This document shows positions 38,935 through 50,995 of a stretch of DNA of 64,000 bases, in pieces. Origin of the DNA: Lycorma delicatula (lineage: Eukaryota > Arthropoda > Insecta > Hemiptera > Fulgoridae). A program made the translations under genes and the position numbers. The number at the start of each line of letters is the position of its first letter. The stretch's first letter is position 1. Below the pieces are notes generated by a model. The model was not told where the DNA came from, searched no databases, and saw only the letters and a program-made list of their open reading frames with translations. The stretch spans positions 121,108,937-121,172,936 of the forward strand of contig NC_134462.1 of NCBI RefSeq assembly GCF_047948215.1. The letters run 5' to 3'.

Positions 38935-39460
38935 TTGTAGCAGTTCTCCAGAGTTCCCGATCTAGTGGTAGTTCTTTAAGTTATTTACACGACCAAAATC
39001 TTGAATCACTTGACCAGTATATTTCAGCCGAATTCTTCCTCTATAATTCACACCCTCCGAAGAACTTTCCACGATATTAAGTTGCAAGCAGTCGTGCCAA
39101 AACGCATATCCAGTCCGGTTATTTCTTCTCTTCCTCATGCGATCCATCAATCATTGTGATTCTCGGATTTTTCTCAAAACCTCTTCGTCGCTTACTTTCT
39201 TTGACCGCGATATCTTCAAGATTATTCGGTAGCACCGTAACTCAAAGGCTTCAAGCTTCCTTCTTTCCGTATTCCCAAGCGTTCAAGACTCGCTTCCGTA
39301 TAATGGTACGCTCTACACGTAAGTTTTTAGCAACCGTTTCCTTAATTTCAGATTAATATTCGATGTGATCAAACTCCCTTTCATATTCAAAGCCGGTTTT
39401 GTTTAGTTTACCTATGACATCCTACCTGCTACGGCCATCAGTTGTAACCGATTTTATGAA
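38935..39460 (-). pseudogene. LINE ORF2 C-terminal relic (endonuclease-RT type)
   Basis: Minus-strand blocks in different frames: 'TDDGR.R.DVIG' near 39430, 'RKRLLKTYV' then 'PLYGSESW' near 39280, 'LEAFELRCYRIILKI' near 39230, 'EEVLRKI' near 39160. Then the open frame 38962-39150 carries 'MMDRMRKRRNNRTGYAF', 'GRIRLKYTGQVIQDFG' and 'DRELWRTATNQPAG'. This succession (thumb, LYGSE-W, LEAFE, EVL-R-, RGR-RL-Y, DRE-WR) is that of the post-RT region of insect RTE/CR1-like LINEs. Several frame changes and stops are present; the RT itself is missing. Confidence 0.75.
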
Positions 39461-39927
39461 GTATTTCTTCACGGACTTCTGAAAATGATGCCATTTAACT
39501 TAATTTATAATCGGTCAGCGAGGTGAAGAGAAACGATTGCCGTGTATCCCGTAACTAAGTCTTCCGGGAAAATAATGCGACTCTTTGCCAGATTTTCTTT
39601 TGTTTATTAATTATTATTATTTTAATTTTCGTAAATTTATATTTCAAATAAAAATATACATAAATCGTAAAATAAAATAGGGCCATAATTTCGGGCATAA
39701 CGGAACAAACTTGAATAGAGAAAACTAAGATCGTTCTGTTACTTATAAAGGAAGATAAGTGGAACATTCTAAAATAATGAGGAAGGTCGAGAAAAACATT
39801 GTCAGATTCAAAAATCTTAAAATTTTACGTACCTCAAAGTTTTACTCGAGTAGAATAATTTTAATTTTATATCTGCAGAATTTTTTACTGTTTCAGTTAA
39901 TTTTCCTCTTAAGTTACAAATGAATTT

Positions 39928-40008
39928 CGTAGCGTATGAAAAATACAGTCGGGATTCGAATTCAGATCTTGTACCATAGGCAGAGACGTTATCATTCTAC
40001 CGATTAGT
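39928..40008 (-). mobile_element. SINE head type B fragment
   Basis: The plus-strand text 'gcgtatgaaaaatac...cgggattcgaattcag' is the complement of the head of the type B SINE, including its B box. The A-box side ('cattctaccgattag') is diverged. Confidence 0.55.
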
Positions 40009-40016
40009 TGTCGTTT

Positions 40017-40030
40017 GGGGGGGGGGGGGG
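40017..40030. repeat. run of 14 G
   Basis: An uninterrupted poly(G) tract, unusual in this AT-rich sequence. It lies next to a SINE head. Confidence 0.95.
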
Positions 40031-42970
40031 TAAATAGATGTAAAAGCTATTGCAGTTAGTATCGCTTATTATCTTTAATTACTAAAAATGTTATTAAAAA
40101 CAACAGAAAAAGTTTACCTATCTATATATTCTTTTTCTTTCTCTTATTTATTTTTAATTTCTTTTCAGAACAAAATTTTGCTGCTAAATTAAATAATTTT
40201 ACACATTGTTTTTAAACTTACAGGAAAACCGCTGTGGTATTTAACATCAATATTACACGATAGTTAAATATCTTCACTTTACTTACGGGAATTTGAGTTT
40301 TACTTCTCTCTTTTTTTTGTTTATTAATTTTTCGGCTAATAATAATTCGCTCATCCAAGTACGCATATATAATTGCATTCTATCCATATATGAAGTAACC
40401 GTAATTATTTTAAATCTTTTTGAACGCTTCATGACAAGAGTTTTTGGAATACAATCGTAGCAACAATTAACCAAATCGCTTTCTTTTGTAATATGACGAC
40501 CAGTTTAATGCAGATCTCGGATAAGGATGTCTCCAATACAATATAATCTAAAGTTTATTTTAAATGGGATTCAATTAAAGTTTAATCGCTTCTGTAAGCT
40601 GTAATCCTTTTCAAAACAAATATACCTGAATTTCCCGTTGTAAATACCCCATTAAAGTTATGCTCATTCAACGGTTAAGAACCGACTATATTATAATCGG
40701 ATCAAGAAATTGTACGGTTTCTTCCGTATATATATATATATATATATATATTGATTTATTATAATATTTATATTTACTTTTATTTAAGTTTTTTCTTTAT
40801 CTATTAAATAGTTATATTTGTGAAAATTCTCTATCTATTTTCTTTGCCTTTATTATACTTTAAGGGTAAGTGCTGGTTATTATCAAACTGCGCAAGACGA
40901 TATTTGAGCGCATCACAAAAGATTATTTTCTAAAGTTAAAGGTACCGATCATAAAAAGACACCTAAGTGAAGGTGATGTCTTCTAAGACGGTATCCGAGT
41001 CAAAAAAATTTTCCGCTGGTCACTCGTAATGGACCGAATCCATTTGGACCATCCTCAACCCCTTTCTTTTCCTCTTCAACGGACTTTATCTACCTCTACT
41101 ACTCTGCTATCACACTAGTACTATTACCACCACCGTCCCGACCTGCTGCTTTCTTAAAGAAAAGAAAGAAAAAAAATCGGAAGAAAGATGGTGCTTGTGA
41201 TTTCTTGTCGTTGTCATCATCATTATCGTCGTTTTGTGCTACTTTGTAAAAGTGCCGACCTTTACATACATACAGCTTTTAGTCTGTTATACACGTACCT
41301 TTATAAAAAAAAGAAAAGAAAAAAAATCGCTTCTTTTATCGCATCTAAAATCGGTACATGAATATATATACTCTTTGTCCTTCATAAGTAACATCGACTT
41401 ATATGTTACTAAAGATTATAATACGGAAATGATTTACTTTTTTTTTACGCACATACATTAATACAAAATTATAAATAAGTAAATAAACGTGTGTTATAGA
41501 TTATTATTACTATCGATTATTTTCTACCTAATTTACAGGACTTTACTACATAAGCAGAAAAATTACATTTTTTTCCTTATTAAGGTATCTATAATTAATT
41601 CATCAAATATAACAAAGTTAATAAAATATGACATTTTATTCATATCGCATATTTGAACCGACAGTGCTGTCGGTTCAAATGAAAAATTATTTATCGATAA
41701 TAAAACAGAAATTACAGTACCAAAATTACTTTAAAACTTCTTTATATGATCGAGATTCGCTTCGCTCCGACCTTCTGGGCCCGAGGGGTTCCCTAACCCA
41801 TCCCGGGGCTCCGCAGCCGGTTCGGGACATTCCGATGTCTCGGAGGGGACCTCGCAATGTTCGTTATCCTTACGGTTATGAGAAAATAATACTATTAAAC
41901 GACGATTAAAGTATGTAGTCTCTATAGAAACCCGAAAAAAAACTGAATTACAAAAGACAGAATAGTAGTAACTACGGTATCTAAAGTACCCGCACCTTTG
42001 ACGACGAAAAATTCGTAACTTATTTTTCTTGCCTTGTTGACCGAAATATAATAACGAAGTAAAAATATAAATTTCTTTTCGTTAATGAATATCTTTAATT
42101 GAAAATTTCACCACCGAGGGGGATAGGGCCTCGGTCCTACCGACCGATTTCTTTATCGACCTATCGTCATCAGTCGAGAACCGACCGTTCTCGCCTGATG
42201 CGAGAACATAGAAACCAACATACATAGAGACGAATGAACGAACTTTCGGTTTTATTTATAAGATTTGATAAATAAATTAGGAAATTATATATATATATAA
42301 TTTTTAACATTGTGCAACCAAATTATTTATGCAATAATAAAATATAACAATAATTTTAATCAAACTTACCGAAACAAAAGTTACCTTTTTAAAGAAACGT
42401 GTTCATATGTTAATATTGACTGAATATAAATAAATAATCTCAATTGAAATTCAGTTAAAAAATAAAAATCTTTACTTAAAGACTAACAATAAAATACATT
42501 TTCTTCCGGTCAAAGAACTTAGCGGTGAAACTTGCGATAACAATATATCATTTACAAATATAAATCTGAGAAAATTAAATTTACAAAATAATTAACACGT
42601 AAAAAATAAAGAAATGCAACTACAAATTAATTTCTTCGTTATTAACTTCACTTACTTTTCTTGTTACTGTTACATACAGAAAAAAGGAATAATAATAATT
42701 TATTTTCATATTATTACTACTATAATTAAATTTAGTAATCAAAATTAGAAATTGTGTTACCAACCAGCTTAGTTATTATTAGTCTTTATCTGAATCTAGT
42801 CGTTACAGTTCAAAAATAACTTAACAATTCATCAACTTCCAATACCCAATTCTTACATTTATCCTGAAGCTAATAATTTAAACTCAAAGTACATAATTTA
42901 TTTATTTATTCTTCAACCACCTAGAGGTACTGGAATTAGTTTAAAATTACGTTTAATGTACGGTTAATTG
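40031..42970. other. AT-rich DNA with scattered GC-rich pockets
   Basis: No gene. It contains (TA)n at about 40727-40751, a perfect 14-bp hairpin with 2-base loop at 41651-41680 (ATTTGAACCGACAG stem), a G+C-rich patch at 41755-41880 ('cttctgggcccgaggggttc') and another at 42110-42215. The frame at 41628-41909 runs through the hairpin and the patch and is not supported as a gene. Confidence 0.4.
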
Positions 42971-42974
42971 TATA

Positions 42975-43069
42975 GCTTATGAAAAATACCAAGACCACAC
43001 ACTGTGATTTGAACTCAGAACTTTCCAAATAAAAGGCCGATCTCTACTACTACACTACGGAGATCTGGA
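42975..43069 (-). mobile_element. SINE head type B fragment
   Basis: Complement of 'ctccgtagtgtagtagtag...gagttcaaatcacag...tatttttcataagcta', matching the type B head with diverged B box. Confidence 0.55.
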
Positions 43070-43216
43070 TTGCTAACTTCCTCGACTAAATTTTAAAAAA
43101 ATATTAATTATCTATTTATAATTTAGATCTATTTATTTCCAATGAAAGTACAAATATAACTAAAAAAAAAAAAAAAAAAAATGCGCTGATGTCCCGTTAT
43201 AATTGCAGTAGTTTTA

Positions 43217-43850
43217 ACTTTCTTGTACGAAGTAAAAGGATGTACTGTGATCGCGAAAAATTTTGGTTTTCAGATTTCAACGGAAATATCCATTTTCACC
43301 ATCCCTGAATCCATTTTGAATAGTTTCAGCGTGACGTCTGTACATACATACGTATGTATCTCGCATCACTCAAAAACGATTAGCCGTAGAATGTTAAAAT
43401 TTTGGATTTAGGACTGAAAAATCCAAAAAATTGGATTTTGGACTTTTCTTCCGCACAATAAGCCCTCATTGAGAAGTTTTCAACGATATATTATAAGCGG
43501 TACTTATTTTTATTAGTTTCAGAACTATAGGCAAATAAAAATTTAATCAATGAAATATTTGGATCTTTTAAGGGAAGACACTTCGGTTTGAATCCGACTT
43601 GATTAATAATTAAAATATAAATATATCTAAATATAAATATATTTAATTTTAATATATCGATTTATTAATAATTATTAACGTTTGATTGTAAAAAAGTTTT
43701 ACGATAAATAATAATTCAATAATAGCGATAAAAAAAATTGAAAAAAATCGGAACTTATTAGTGAAATAAAATTTTATGTATTTTTAAAAAATGCGTCTAT
43801 AAATTTAATCGGTGTACAAGGAAGTCATGTGGTGTCCACATCAGATATTG
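43217..43850 (+). mobile_element. non-autonomous repeat family, copy 1
   Basis: The copy begins with ACTTTCTTGTAC (43217) and has the inverted GTACAAGGAAGT near the right end (43814-43825), then 'tggtgtccacatcagat'. Internal phrases 'ttcaacggaaatatccattt', 'gcgtgacgtctgtac', 'ataagcggtacttattt' and 'gaatccgact' recur in the same order at 48681-49460. An AT-rich palindrome occupies the centre (about 43605-43665). No protein is encoded. Its class is unknown; paired short inverted ends suggest a MITE-like DNA element. Confidence 0.75.
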
Positions 43851-45474
43851 ATAAAACATCTGATTGTTTAATATTAATTGAAAATTATAATTTAGAATCT
43901 TATTACTTTCATTTATGCATTTGTTTCAGTCTACTCGATAATAAATATCGCTATAAAATTTGGTTACCTTCTCCTGTTTTGTTTTTGTTTTCATTTTCTT
44001 AACGATTACATTATAATAATTTAAAAAACATAGCGTTAGATACGTATAAGTCTTACGTTTATTTAAAGAGTAATAAAGGGACTTTTACTAACCTAATATT
44101 TCAGGTAACATTGTTGAATTAATGTATAAATATTTGATGTTAATAAAAACTAATATTTCAGCAACTGTGTAACTGTCGCACTTTTATTAAAGAATCGGAG
44201 GATCGTATTCCACTTTCAAATGAAATAAGTTTAAATGAAGTGCAACAAATATGTGTATATGTAATTTAATATAAGGAAATCTTGTAGTGTCCACATCAGA
44301 TTTTTTTAATGAATTTTGTAGTATATGAAGACTTGCTGGGTCTAATCGGGATGGAAGAATCCGGATGTAAGGTAGAGAGACTACACTTCCAAGTATTACT
44401 ACAATTGTTTTTATAATTTCTAATATTACGTTGCATTAATACTCCAGTTATCCGAATCCCGGTTAACAGAAATATGTTTTGTTTTCATTATTTTCATTTT
44501 TTTTTATTAAAAAAATGAAAATTTTCATTTCTTTTTTGTAACAAAATAATATACACCATTTATTATCGTAACTGGTATATTTACCAAATTTGTCAAAATT
44601 CGGTTAAACCTTCTTTAATTATTTATACCGGATGTTCCACCGGGAAACGACATCATTCTAGGCGGTAATTCTAGAGTTAATATTATGACAAAAGTGATAC
44701 AAATATAAGTTCGGAAACAATGTTGTTTTCGAGTTATGACTGTCCAGAAATCTCTCACCCTCATTTTTGTTCTGTAAGTAATAAGTACAACGAATGTATT
44801 ACTTTTGGAGACCAATATGGTAATAATAGTGTATTTTTTAGTTTGATCAAAAAATTATTTTTAAAAATGTTTCGTAGAACTGCATATTTTATATTTTCTA
44901 GAAAAACAGGCATGTAAACACAAAAAAAAATTAGTGAAAAAAAACCATATTTTAGGTTTTGCTCAAAAAATCTTTATATATTAAAATGTCAAGTAACAAA
45001 TAAAATGTTCTTTTAAATTTTGTGGAGAATTTAATCCTGAGAAAATTGACGATAATAAGTCGATAAAAAAAAAACAAAACAAATAATAATTTAAGAAATT
45101 TGACTTCAATTAAAAGCAGAAATAAGGTCAAGCTAATAAAAATAAGTCAGAATGCAATTTAATAAGTCTGTTTTATTTTTAAATCTTCTGTTTATTATCG
45201 ATTGAATTTTATTACTATGATCGACTAGTTAGCATAACTGATTTAATGAATTGAATTTAATTTGGATGCGATACGATGTTGGCTGTACAATATTATTTAC
45301 ACGTAAAGACGCTCGACTGAATTATGCTTATCTAGGTTTAAAACATGAATTTAATCTGCGATTGCAAGAAAATTATTTGAATTGTGTTTATTTACTTGTA
45401 AAATTTTAATTCGATTTGTATTTTTTTAAAACTAAAATTCTGTTTCAACTGTGTTTTAATAATGCTTCATAATA
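43851..45474. other. AT-rich DNA with a solo repeat end
   Basis: No gene. 44268-44310 ('aggaaatcttgtagtgtccacatcag') is a detached right end of the repeat family seen at 43217 and 48681. Confidence 0.45.
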
Positions 45475-47836
45475 CAGAGTGCATCAAGTAGTTCTTCCGT
45501 GACTTTCATAACCTATTCTATTTCATGAAAATAATGGAAAAAGTTTATATAAAAATATGACATAAAATCCTTCGTTTGCGAGGTACCGCTTCTCAAATAT
45601 TTCGCTCGGATTTCAGCTACCCTTGTGAAATTATTTCGTACTGAAATTTTCAGGACATTAATTAGGGACAGAATTAGTGATTTTTATGGTTTTTGACGTG
45701 AAAAATTGAATAAAGTTGGTCCCAGAACAGTATTTGCAGTAGGTTTTGATAAATCTGGGGTGAAAACCAATAAATTGGTTTTTTTTTTTTTTGTTTGACT
45801 AACAATAATTTTGTTAAATGGGTAATAAACGCGTAAAACTTTTCAAAATTTGTAGAGAATTTATTTATGAAAAAAATCGTGTTAGGTAAGGTGAATAAAA
45901 TAAAGAAAAGTTAGACTATATTTGTCATAAAAGTTCTGATATAACGTAAAAAAAAATTATTTTTAGGTGACGCGAAAAACAAAATTTACTGTTAAAAAAT
46001 TAAAAAAAAAAAACAAAAAAAAACTGGAAATTACACAATAGTAAAATAAATATAAATTAATAAAGCAGTTCAATAAAAATTACTTAATAATTGTTTTTAT
46101 TAATTAGAGAAATACAATAAATGATCTGGAAAATTATTACTTTCAAAATTGGCAATAAAACAACAGCTGATTAACAATACGCAATACTGTATTAGTGTTT
46201 AAATCATTTTGTAAGGTACATTAAGTTTATCGGTTACTGTAAACTCTTCTGTCATTAGTAAAGGTTTTTTGTGAATCTTAGTTTGAACGGGATCGGTTTG
46301 CGATTGAAATGATGTCCTACACTTATTTACAACAGAAGAATACGCTGATATGGTATTCATTTTGGGTGTGTATAATGGTGATGCTACAGCTGCTGCAGTG
46401 TAATATGAAATACGTTTTCCGTTCCCAGCGATTCTGCTGGAATAATCGCATCTTCGGAAAAAAGGTTCACTACCTAGTATTCGTAAATCTACAAACGATC
46501 TGTCCAACACGACGCTGTTACTGATGAAATAAATATGGATGCAGCTCAGCGCAATCCAGGCGTCAGTACACGACATCTAAGCGGATCGGAGTTTCGCATT
46601 CGATAGTTTGGAGGACATTTGAACAAAACACGTTTTATCCTCATCGTATAAACAGCCAGTTCAACATCTAATCCCTGGAGACGGCCCGCTTGGAGTTCTG
46701 CAACTGATCGAATGCAAATCGACAACTCTACAAGTAGGTTTTGTTTACCGACGAGGCGAATTTCACTCTAGATGACGTCAACTGCTTACGCAATGAGCGT
46801 ACATGGGAATTTTCAACACCGATTTATCGTCAATATGTGGTGCGGCGTTTTTCACAATCACCTATTTGGACCGTTCATATCACTTGGCGCTTAATTGCTG
46901 AGGTCTACTTGCACTTTCTTTAAGAAATATTGCTGCGGCTGCTTGAAAATTTTTCTATAACGCTGAGACGCCAAGTATACTTCTATCAAGATGGCGCACA
47001 TCCCCGCTTCTCTTGTCCCGTTTTCACTCACCTGAATTGTCATTTCCCTGAGAAATGGATCGATCGTGGAGGTCCACATTTCTGAATACTAAAATCGCTT
47101 GATCTAATACCTTTAAATTTTTGCGTTTGGGGACGGATGAAAAATATGTACAAAAGTATATTCTCGTAAGAAATCAATTTTCCTCATTACAGATGCGGCT
47201 GAGCAACTTAAGAACAGCCCTGAAGAACTGAAAAGAGCAAGAAAAGTAGTAAGAAGGGTGCTAAAAAATGTGTTGAAAATGGCGGGTTCATTTTTGACAT
47301 TTATTATAAACTGAACGTATAATGCAGTTTGGTCTATTGTTCTGTTTCTAAATAAAATTGCAATCATTCTATCTTTACTTTGTTGTGTTCAACTTATCTT
47401 ACGCTATTTTGTTCAGATTTGAATTCTCTACAAGTTTTATTTAAAACCTTTATGTATTTATTACCCGTTTAAAAAAGTTATTGTACGTCAAACGAAAAAA
47501 GACAGCGTTTTATGCCCGAATATATTGGTTTTTACCCCAGATTTCTCAAAATCTCCTGCAAATACTGTTCTGGGACCTGTTTTATTCGATTTTTTAAGTT
47601 GAAAACCATAAAAAAATCACTAATTCTTCCCGTAATTAACGTCTTAAAAATTTCATTACGATTTCATTTCACCGGAGTAGCTGAAATCCAAGTGAAATCT
47701 TTCAGTAGCCGTAACTCGCAAACCAAGTATTTTAGGACATATATTTATATGAACTTTTTCAATTATTTACACGAGTAGGTTATAAAAATAACGAATAATT
47801 TATGAATGTCCCGGAAGAACTTCGTGATGTACTCTT
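45475..47836 (+). mobile_element. mariner-type transposon with ~430-bp inverted arms
   Basis: The element is 2,362 bp, bounded by TA at 45473-45474 and 47837-47838. The outer 25 bases of the two ends match at 21 positions when one is inverted, and similarity continues, diverged, through arms of about 430 bp (45475-45905 and 47395-47836). Shared landmarks are 'ccagaacagt', 'aaatctggggt', 'ttgtttgac', 'gggtaataaa' and 'tgtagagaatt'. Between the arms lies a broken transposase (46300-47330). The same arm sequence occurs at 29354-30706 and as a solo arm near 60870-61185. Confidence 0.85.
46300..47330 (+). pseudogene. Tc1/mariner-type transposase with DUF4817-like domain, broken
   Basis: Plus-strand blocks in order: a DUF4817-like helix-turn-helix 'TEEYADMVFILGVYNGDATA' (about 46329-46390) interrupted by a stop; 'QRNPGVSTRHLS' and 'FYPHRI' (second DNA-binding domain, 46540-46640); 'FTDEANFT' carrying the first catalytic aspartate (about 46742); 'YQDGAHPRFS' carrying the second aspartate (about 46985); 'FPEKWIDRGG'; then the degenerate 'SLDLIPLNF' that replaces the third catalytic position, followed by C-terminal remnants. 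The third catalytic aspartate appears lost, and several stops and frame changes are present. The long minus-strand frame at 46199-46576 is an antisense shadow of this gene. Confidence 0.85.
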
Positions 47837-47838
47837 TA

Positions 47839-48680
47839 TATAATCTGAATTAAATAAACCTCGTGTTTTTATGTTCTCAGAATTCCAGAACGACAGGCGT
47901 TTTATTTTTAAAATCATTAATATCGTGATGACTGTTGATATAGTCAATTTTATTCATTAAATAAAATCTGAATTACGATAAAATACTTTTTTATTTCTAC
48001 ACGATTTTAAAAAAAATTGAATTAAAGGATAAATTATTACAAAATTTAGAAGTGTCCATTTCAGAACTGTAAAAAGTAACCTGTGTACTATTAGATGACT
48101 TATGAATACTTAATATTTATAAAAATTCATTTTTGTTACACGCATAAATAATAAAATAAAAATACATTATATTAAATATTTTATTTTACAAATTCTTTTT
48201 CCATTTTTAAACAACTTTTCATTTTTAATAACTGTTCTAAGTGACAATTTCGACTTTGATATGCGTTTCAAGATATCGAAATAAGAGTTTTGGAATATGT
48301 TTGAAAGTTTTTCCGGTAGCTTAAGCGTGTGTTTAATAGTTACTATATTATGTCACGTATTCTATATTTTATACTCCTATCTAATAAAAAAAATTACAAA
48401 AACTTAGAATAAATTGTTCCTGTCAATGTTTCATATTAAATTTGAATTGAAATGACCTTTATTTTTTTTTAAATTACAAATATTTAAAACGCGAGATTTA
48501 TTTATTTCATAGAACATGTCGTATTATTCCTTTAAATCTAATCTTATGAGAATATTACAATAATTTCTTGTTATATCTACGAATTAACTAATAAAGAAAA
48601 AATTGTCAATAGGCTCTCTTTTCAAAGGAACTTTATCATCGCCTCGATCCTAAAAAATACTCTTTCAGTTAATTATTTTG
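47839..48680. other. AT-rich DNA, nothing recognised
   Basis: No gene or classifiable repeat. Confidence 0.5.
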
Positions 48681-49460
48681 ACTTCCTTGTACAAAATAAA
48701 GGAAGTATAGTGATCAAGAAAAATTTCGGTTTCCAGATTTCAACGGAAATATCCATTTTGACTAGTTTCGGCGTGACGTCTGTACGTAGGTATATATGCA
48801 CGTACTTATATATCTCGTTTATGAGTACAGTTTATGAGTACTCATTTATGAGTACAAACTCATAAATGAATAGCGGCAGGATGTTGAAAATTTGGATTTA
48901 GAACTGTTGTAACATCTAGTTGTGCACCTTCCCTTTTGATTGCAATCGACAACCAAAAGTGTCCAAAAAAAAGCCCAATATCCAAATTTCTTTGGATTTT
49001 GATATTTTTCTTAATTGAAGTAATAGTATATCATAAGCTTAAAACGGTATATCATAAGCGGTACTTATTTTCATCGGTTCCAGAGTTATAGCCAGATAAA
49101 ATTATAATTATGAATAATTTGGACCTTAGGGGAAGGTATATCGGTTCGAATCAGACTTCATCACCTTTTTTTTACATTTTTTTTTAATATAAATATTGAT
49201 TTATTTATAAGATTTATTATATATTGATTTAATTAATTTATTTATATTAAAAAAAAAAAAATGTAAAAAAAAGGTGATGAATCTCTCCTTGTAAAGATTT
49301 TTTTACGAAGGATGACAATTCAATAATAACAAAAAAATGATAAAATAACAGAAGTTTTTAATGAAATAAAATTATATGTACTTTTCATTTTAAAAAAAAG
49401 TGTACATTTAATTAAATAGGCGTACAAGGAATTAATGTGTTGTCCACATCAGCATTTTTA
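48681..49460 (+). mobile_element. non-autonomous repeat family, copy 2
   Basis: The copy starts ACTTCCTTGTAC (48681-48692) and has GTACAAGGAATT at 49422-49433 followed by 'gttgtccacatcag'. It follows the same internal order as 43217-43850 and carries extra sequence. Its centre is a large AT-rich hairpin (about 49157-49283; arms 'catcacctttttttt' and its complement). A 12-bp short-loop hairpin at 48842-48869 disrupts the region that reads 'gtatctcgcatcactc' in copy 1. Confidence 0.75.
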
Positions 49461-50990
49461 TTATTTATTTTAATTTTATAAAGCGATCGATTATTTGTTA
49501 CAGAGCGATTATTAAAGGCTTCATTAATTCATTAAATAAATGTAAACCGTCATTAAAAATATACGTTATACATATAAAAATTGGATCGTGTGTGTCAGAG
49601 TAGACGTAGGATATGAGGTGATAATTTAGGAATAGTATAAATAACGGATAGATGAGGTTTAAAAACTCATTAAATGCATTAAAGTTAGGCATACAAAGTC
49701 AAAGTATATACAAATAATACAATTTATAAAGTATATAGAACGAGCTTGTGCTCGTTACTGCAACAAGTTAATTAATAATTATTTTGTTATTTTGGTAATA
49801 AATAATACTTAACAATACTATGAAATCCAGTCGGATGACCACTACGCATACTTGCGAATTAAAGAATGAACTTAGCGCGATAAAACGAGAGAATGTGCGA
49901 GAGGGTTGGTGCTCGGGGAAGAGAGTCGAGTGCGATAGAACGAGTCAGTGTGTTCTAGTGTAGTAGACGCGGTAGGTTGAGGAAGAAAGGAAGGGGGTTT
50001 TGTTACATTACATTACACTACATCGTTCAACGGTCACAAGAATTTATATGAACACGAGGCTTGTAAGCCCCGCGGGGTCAAATCGTGGCCAGACCGTAGC
50101 TCCCCGGGTTTATCTGTTACATTATTTACTTATACTGTGCGCTATGCTCTATGCTAAGAAACGACGCGATGTAGAACCGCTAAATAACATAACACTTATC
50201 CGTAATTCCATCGCTTTGTATTAAAAAAATAAAAAAATAAATAAATAAAGAAAATACGTTGCGAAGACAATTCCGGTTTAATTTATTTTAAGTATTCAAA
50301 CAACATTTATAACTAACTATAAACTCCGATAAATAATAGCGATATTAATTTACGATTATTGTTAAAGATGTAAGCGAATTTACATTCGGAATAGAAAACG
50401 TGTTAAAATCTAAAACTAAAATTAGTTTCATGCCGTATTAAATTCTATAATTTGTATTCAGATCGTTTTAGTTAGAGTCGGTGTTATTTATTTTTGTAGT
50501 TAGCGTAGTTGAAATGTTACATTGCATTTCTGCAGTTATAATCTGGTTTATCATCTAATTAGATTGCTTTAGGCAAACTTAAATTCCAACTGAATGTTAT
50601 CGTACATTTCCTCTCTCCCGTTCTGTTTATTTCGTCTTTAACTAGTATAGTAAATTTAATTTAAATAATTTTGGAATCCTTTCGCCTTAACATTTTTCAA
50701 ACTAAAAAATTAATTTTCTACTAAATTAAATATAAATACGTTTAAAAAAAATATTAAATTATCCAACCGATAATTACACTACAGTGAAGAGTTTTTTCCT
50801 TTTTGGTTGCTTTACTCTAATCTGTACTAGTCTTTATTATGGTCGTGACGTATATAAAACACCATAGATTCTTATATCCCTGGTAGAACGCACCGATTAT
50901 AAAGTTGCTTTCTTTGAGAGTATTGATATTCATTATTTAGCCAATTTCTGTGATGAAAAAATAAAAGATTGCCTGTAAGGCTGAATATCA
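49461..50990. other. non-coding DNA with possible LTR edge
   Basis: Most is AT-rich with nothing recognised. 49860-50175 is richer in G+C. Within it 'gaggaagaaaggaaggggg' (about 49979-49997) is a polypurine tract followed a few bases later by TGTTACATTAC (about 50002), the arrangement expected at the start of a 3' LTR. No second LTR or coding region supports this. Confidence 0.35.
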
Positions 50991-50995
50991 CTCTG

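Noticed and set aside
46199..46576. 125-codon minus-strand frame
   Set aside because: It lies antisense to the mariner-type transposase relic, whose motifs read on the plus strand; the frame itself has no recognisable domain.
49157..49283. Large AT-rich palindrome as a separate insertion
   Set aside because: Copy 1 of the same repeat family has a palindrome at the matching position, so it is part of that family rather than a nested element.
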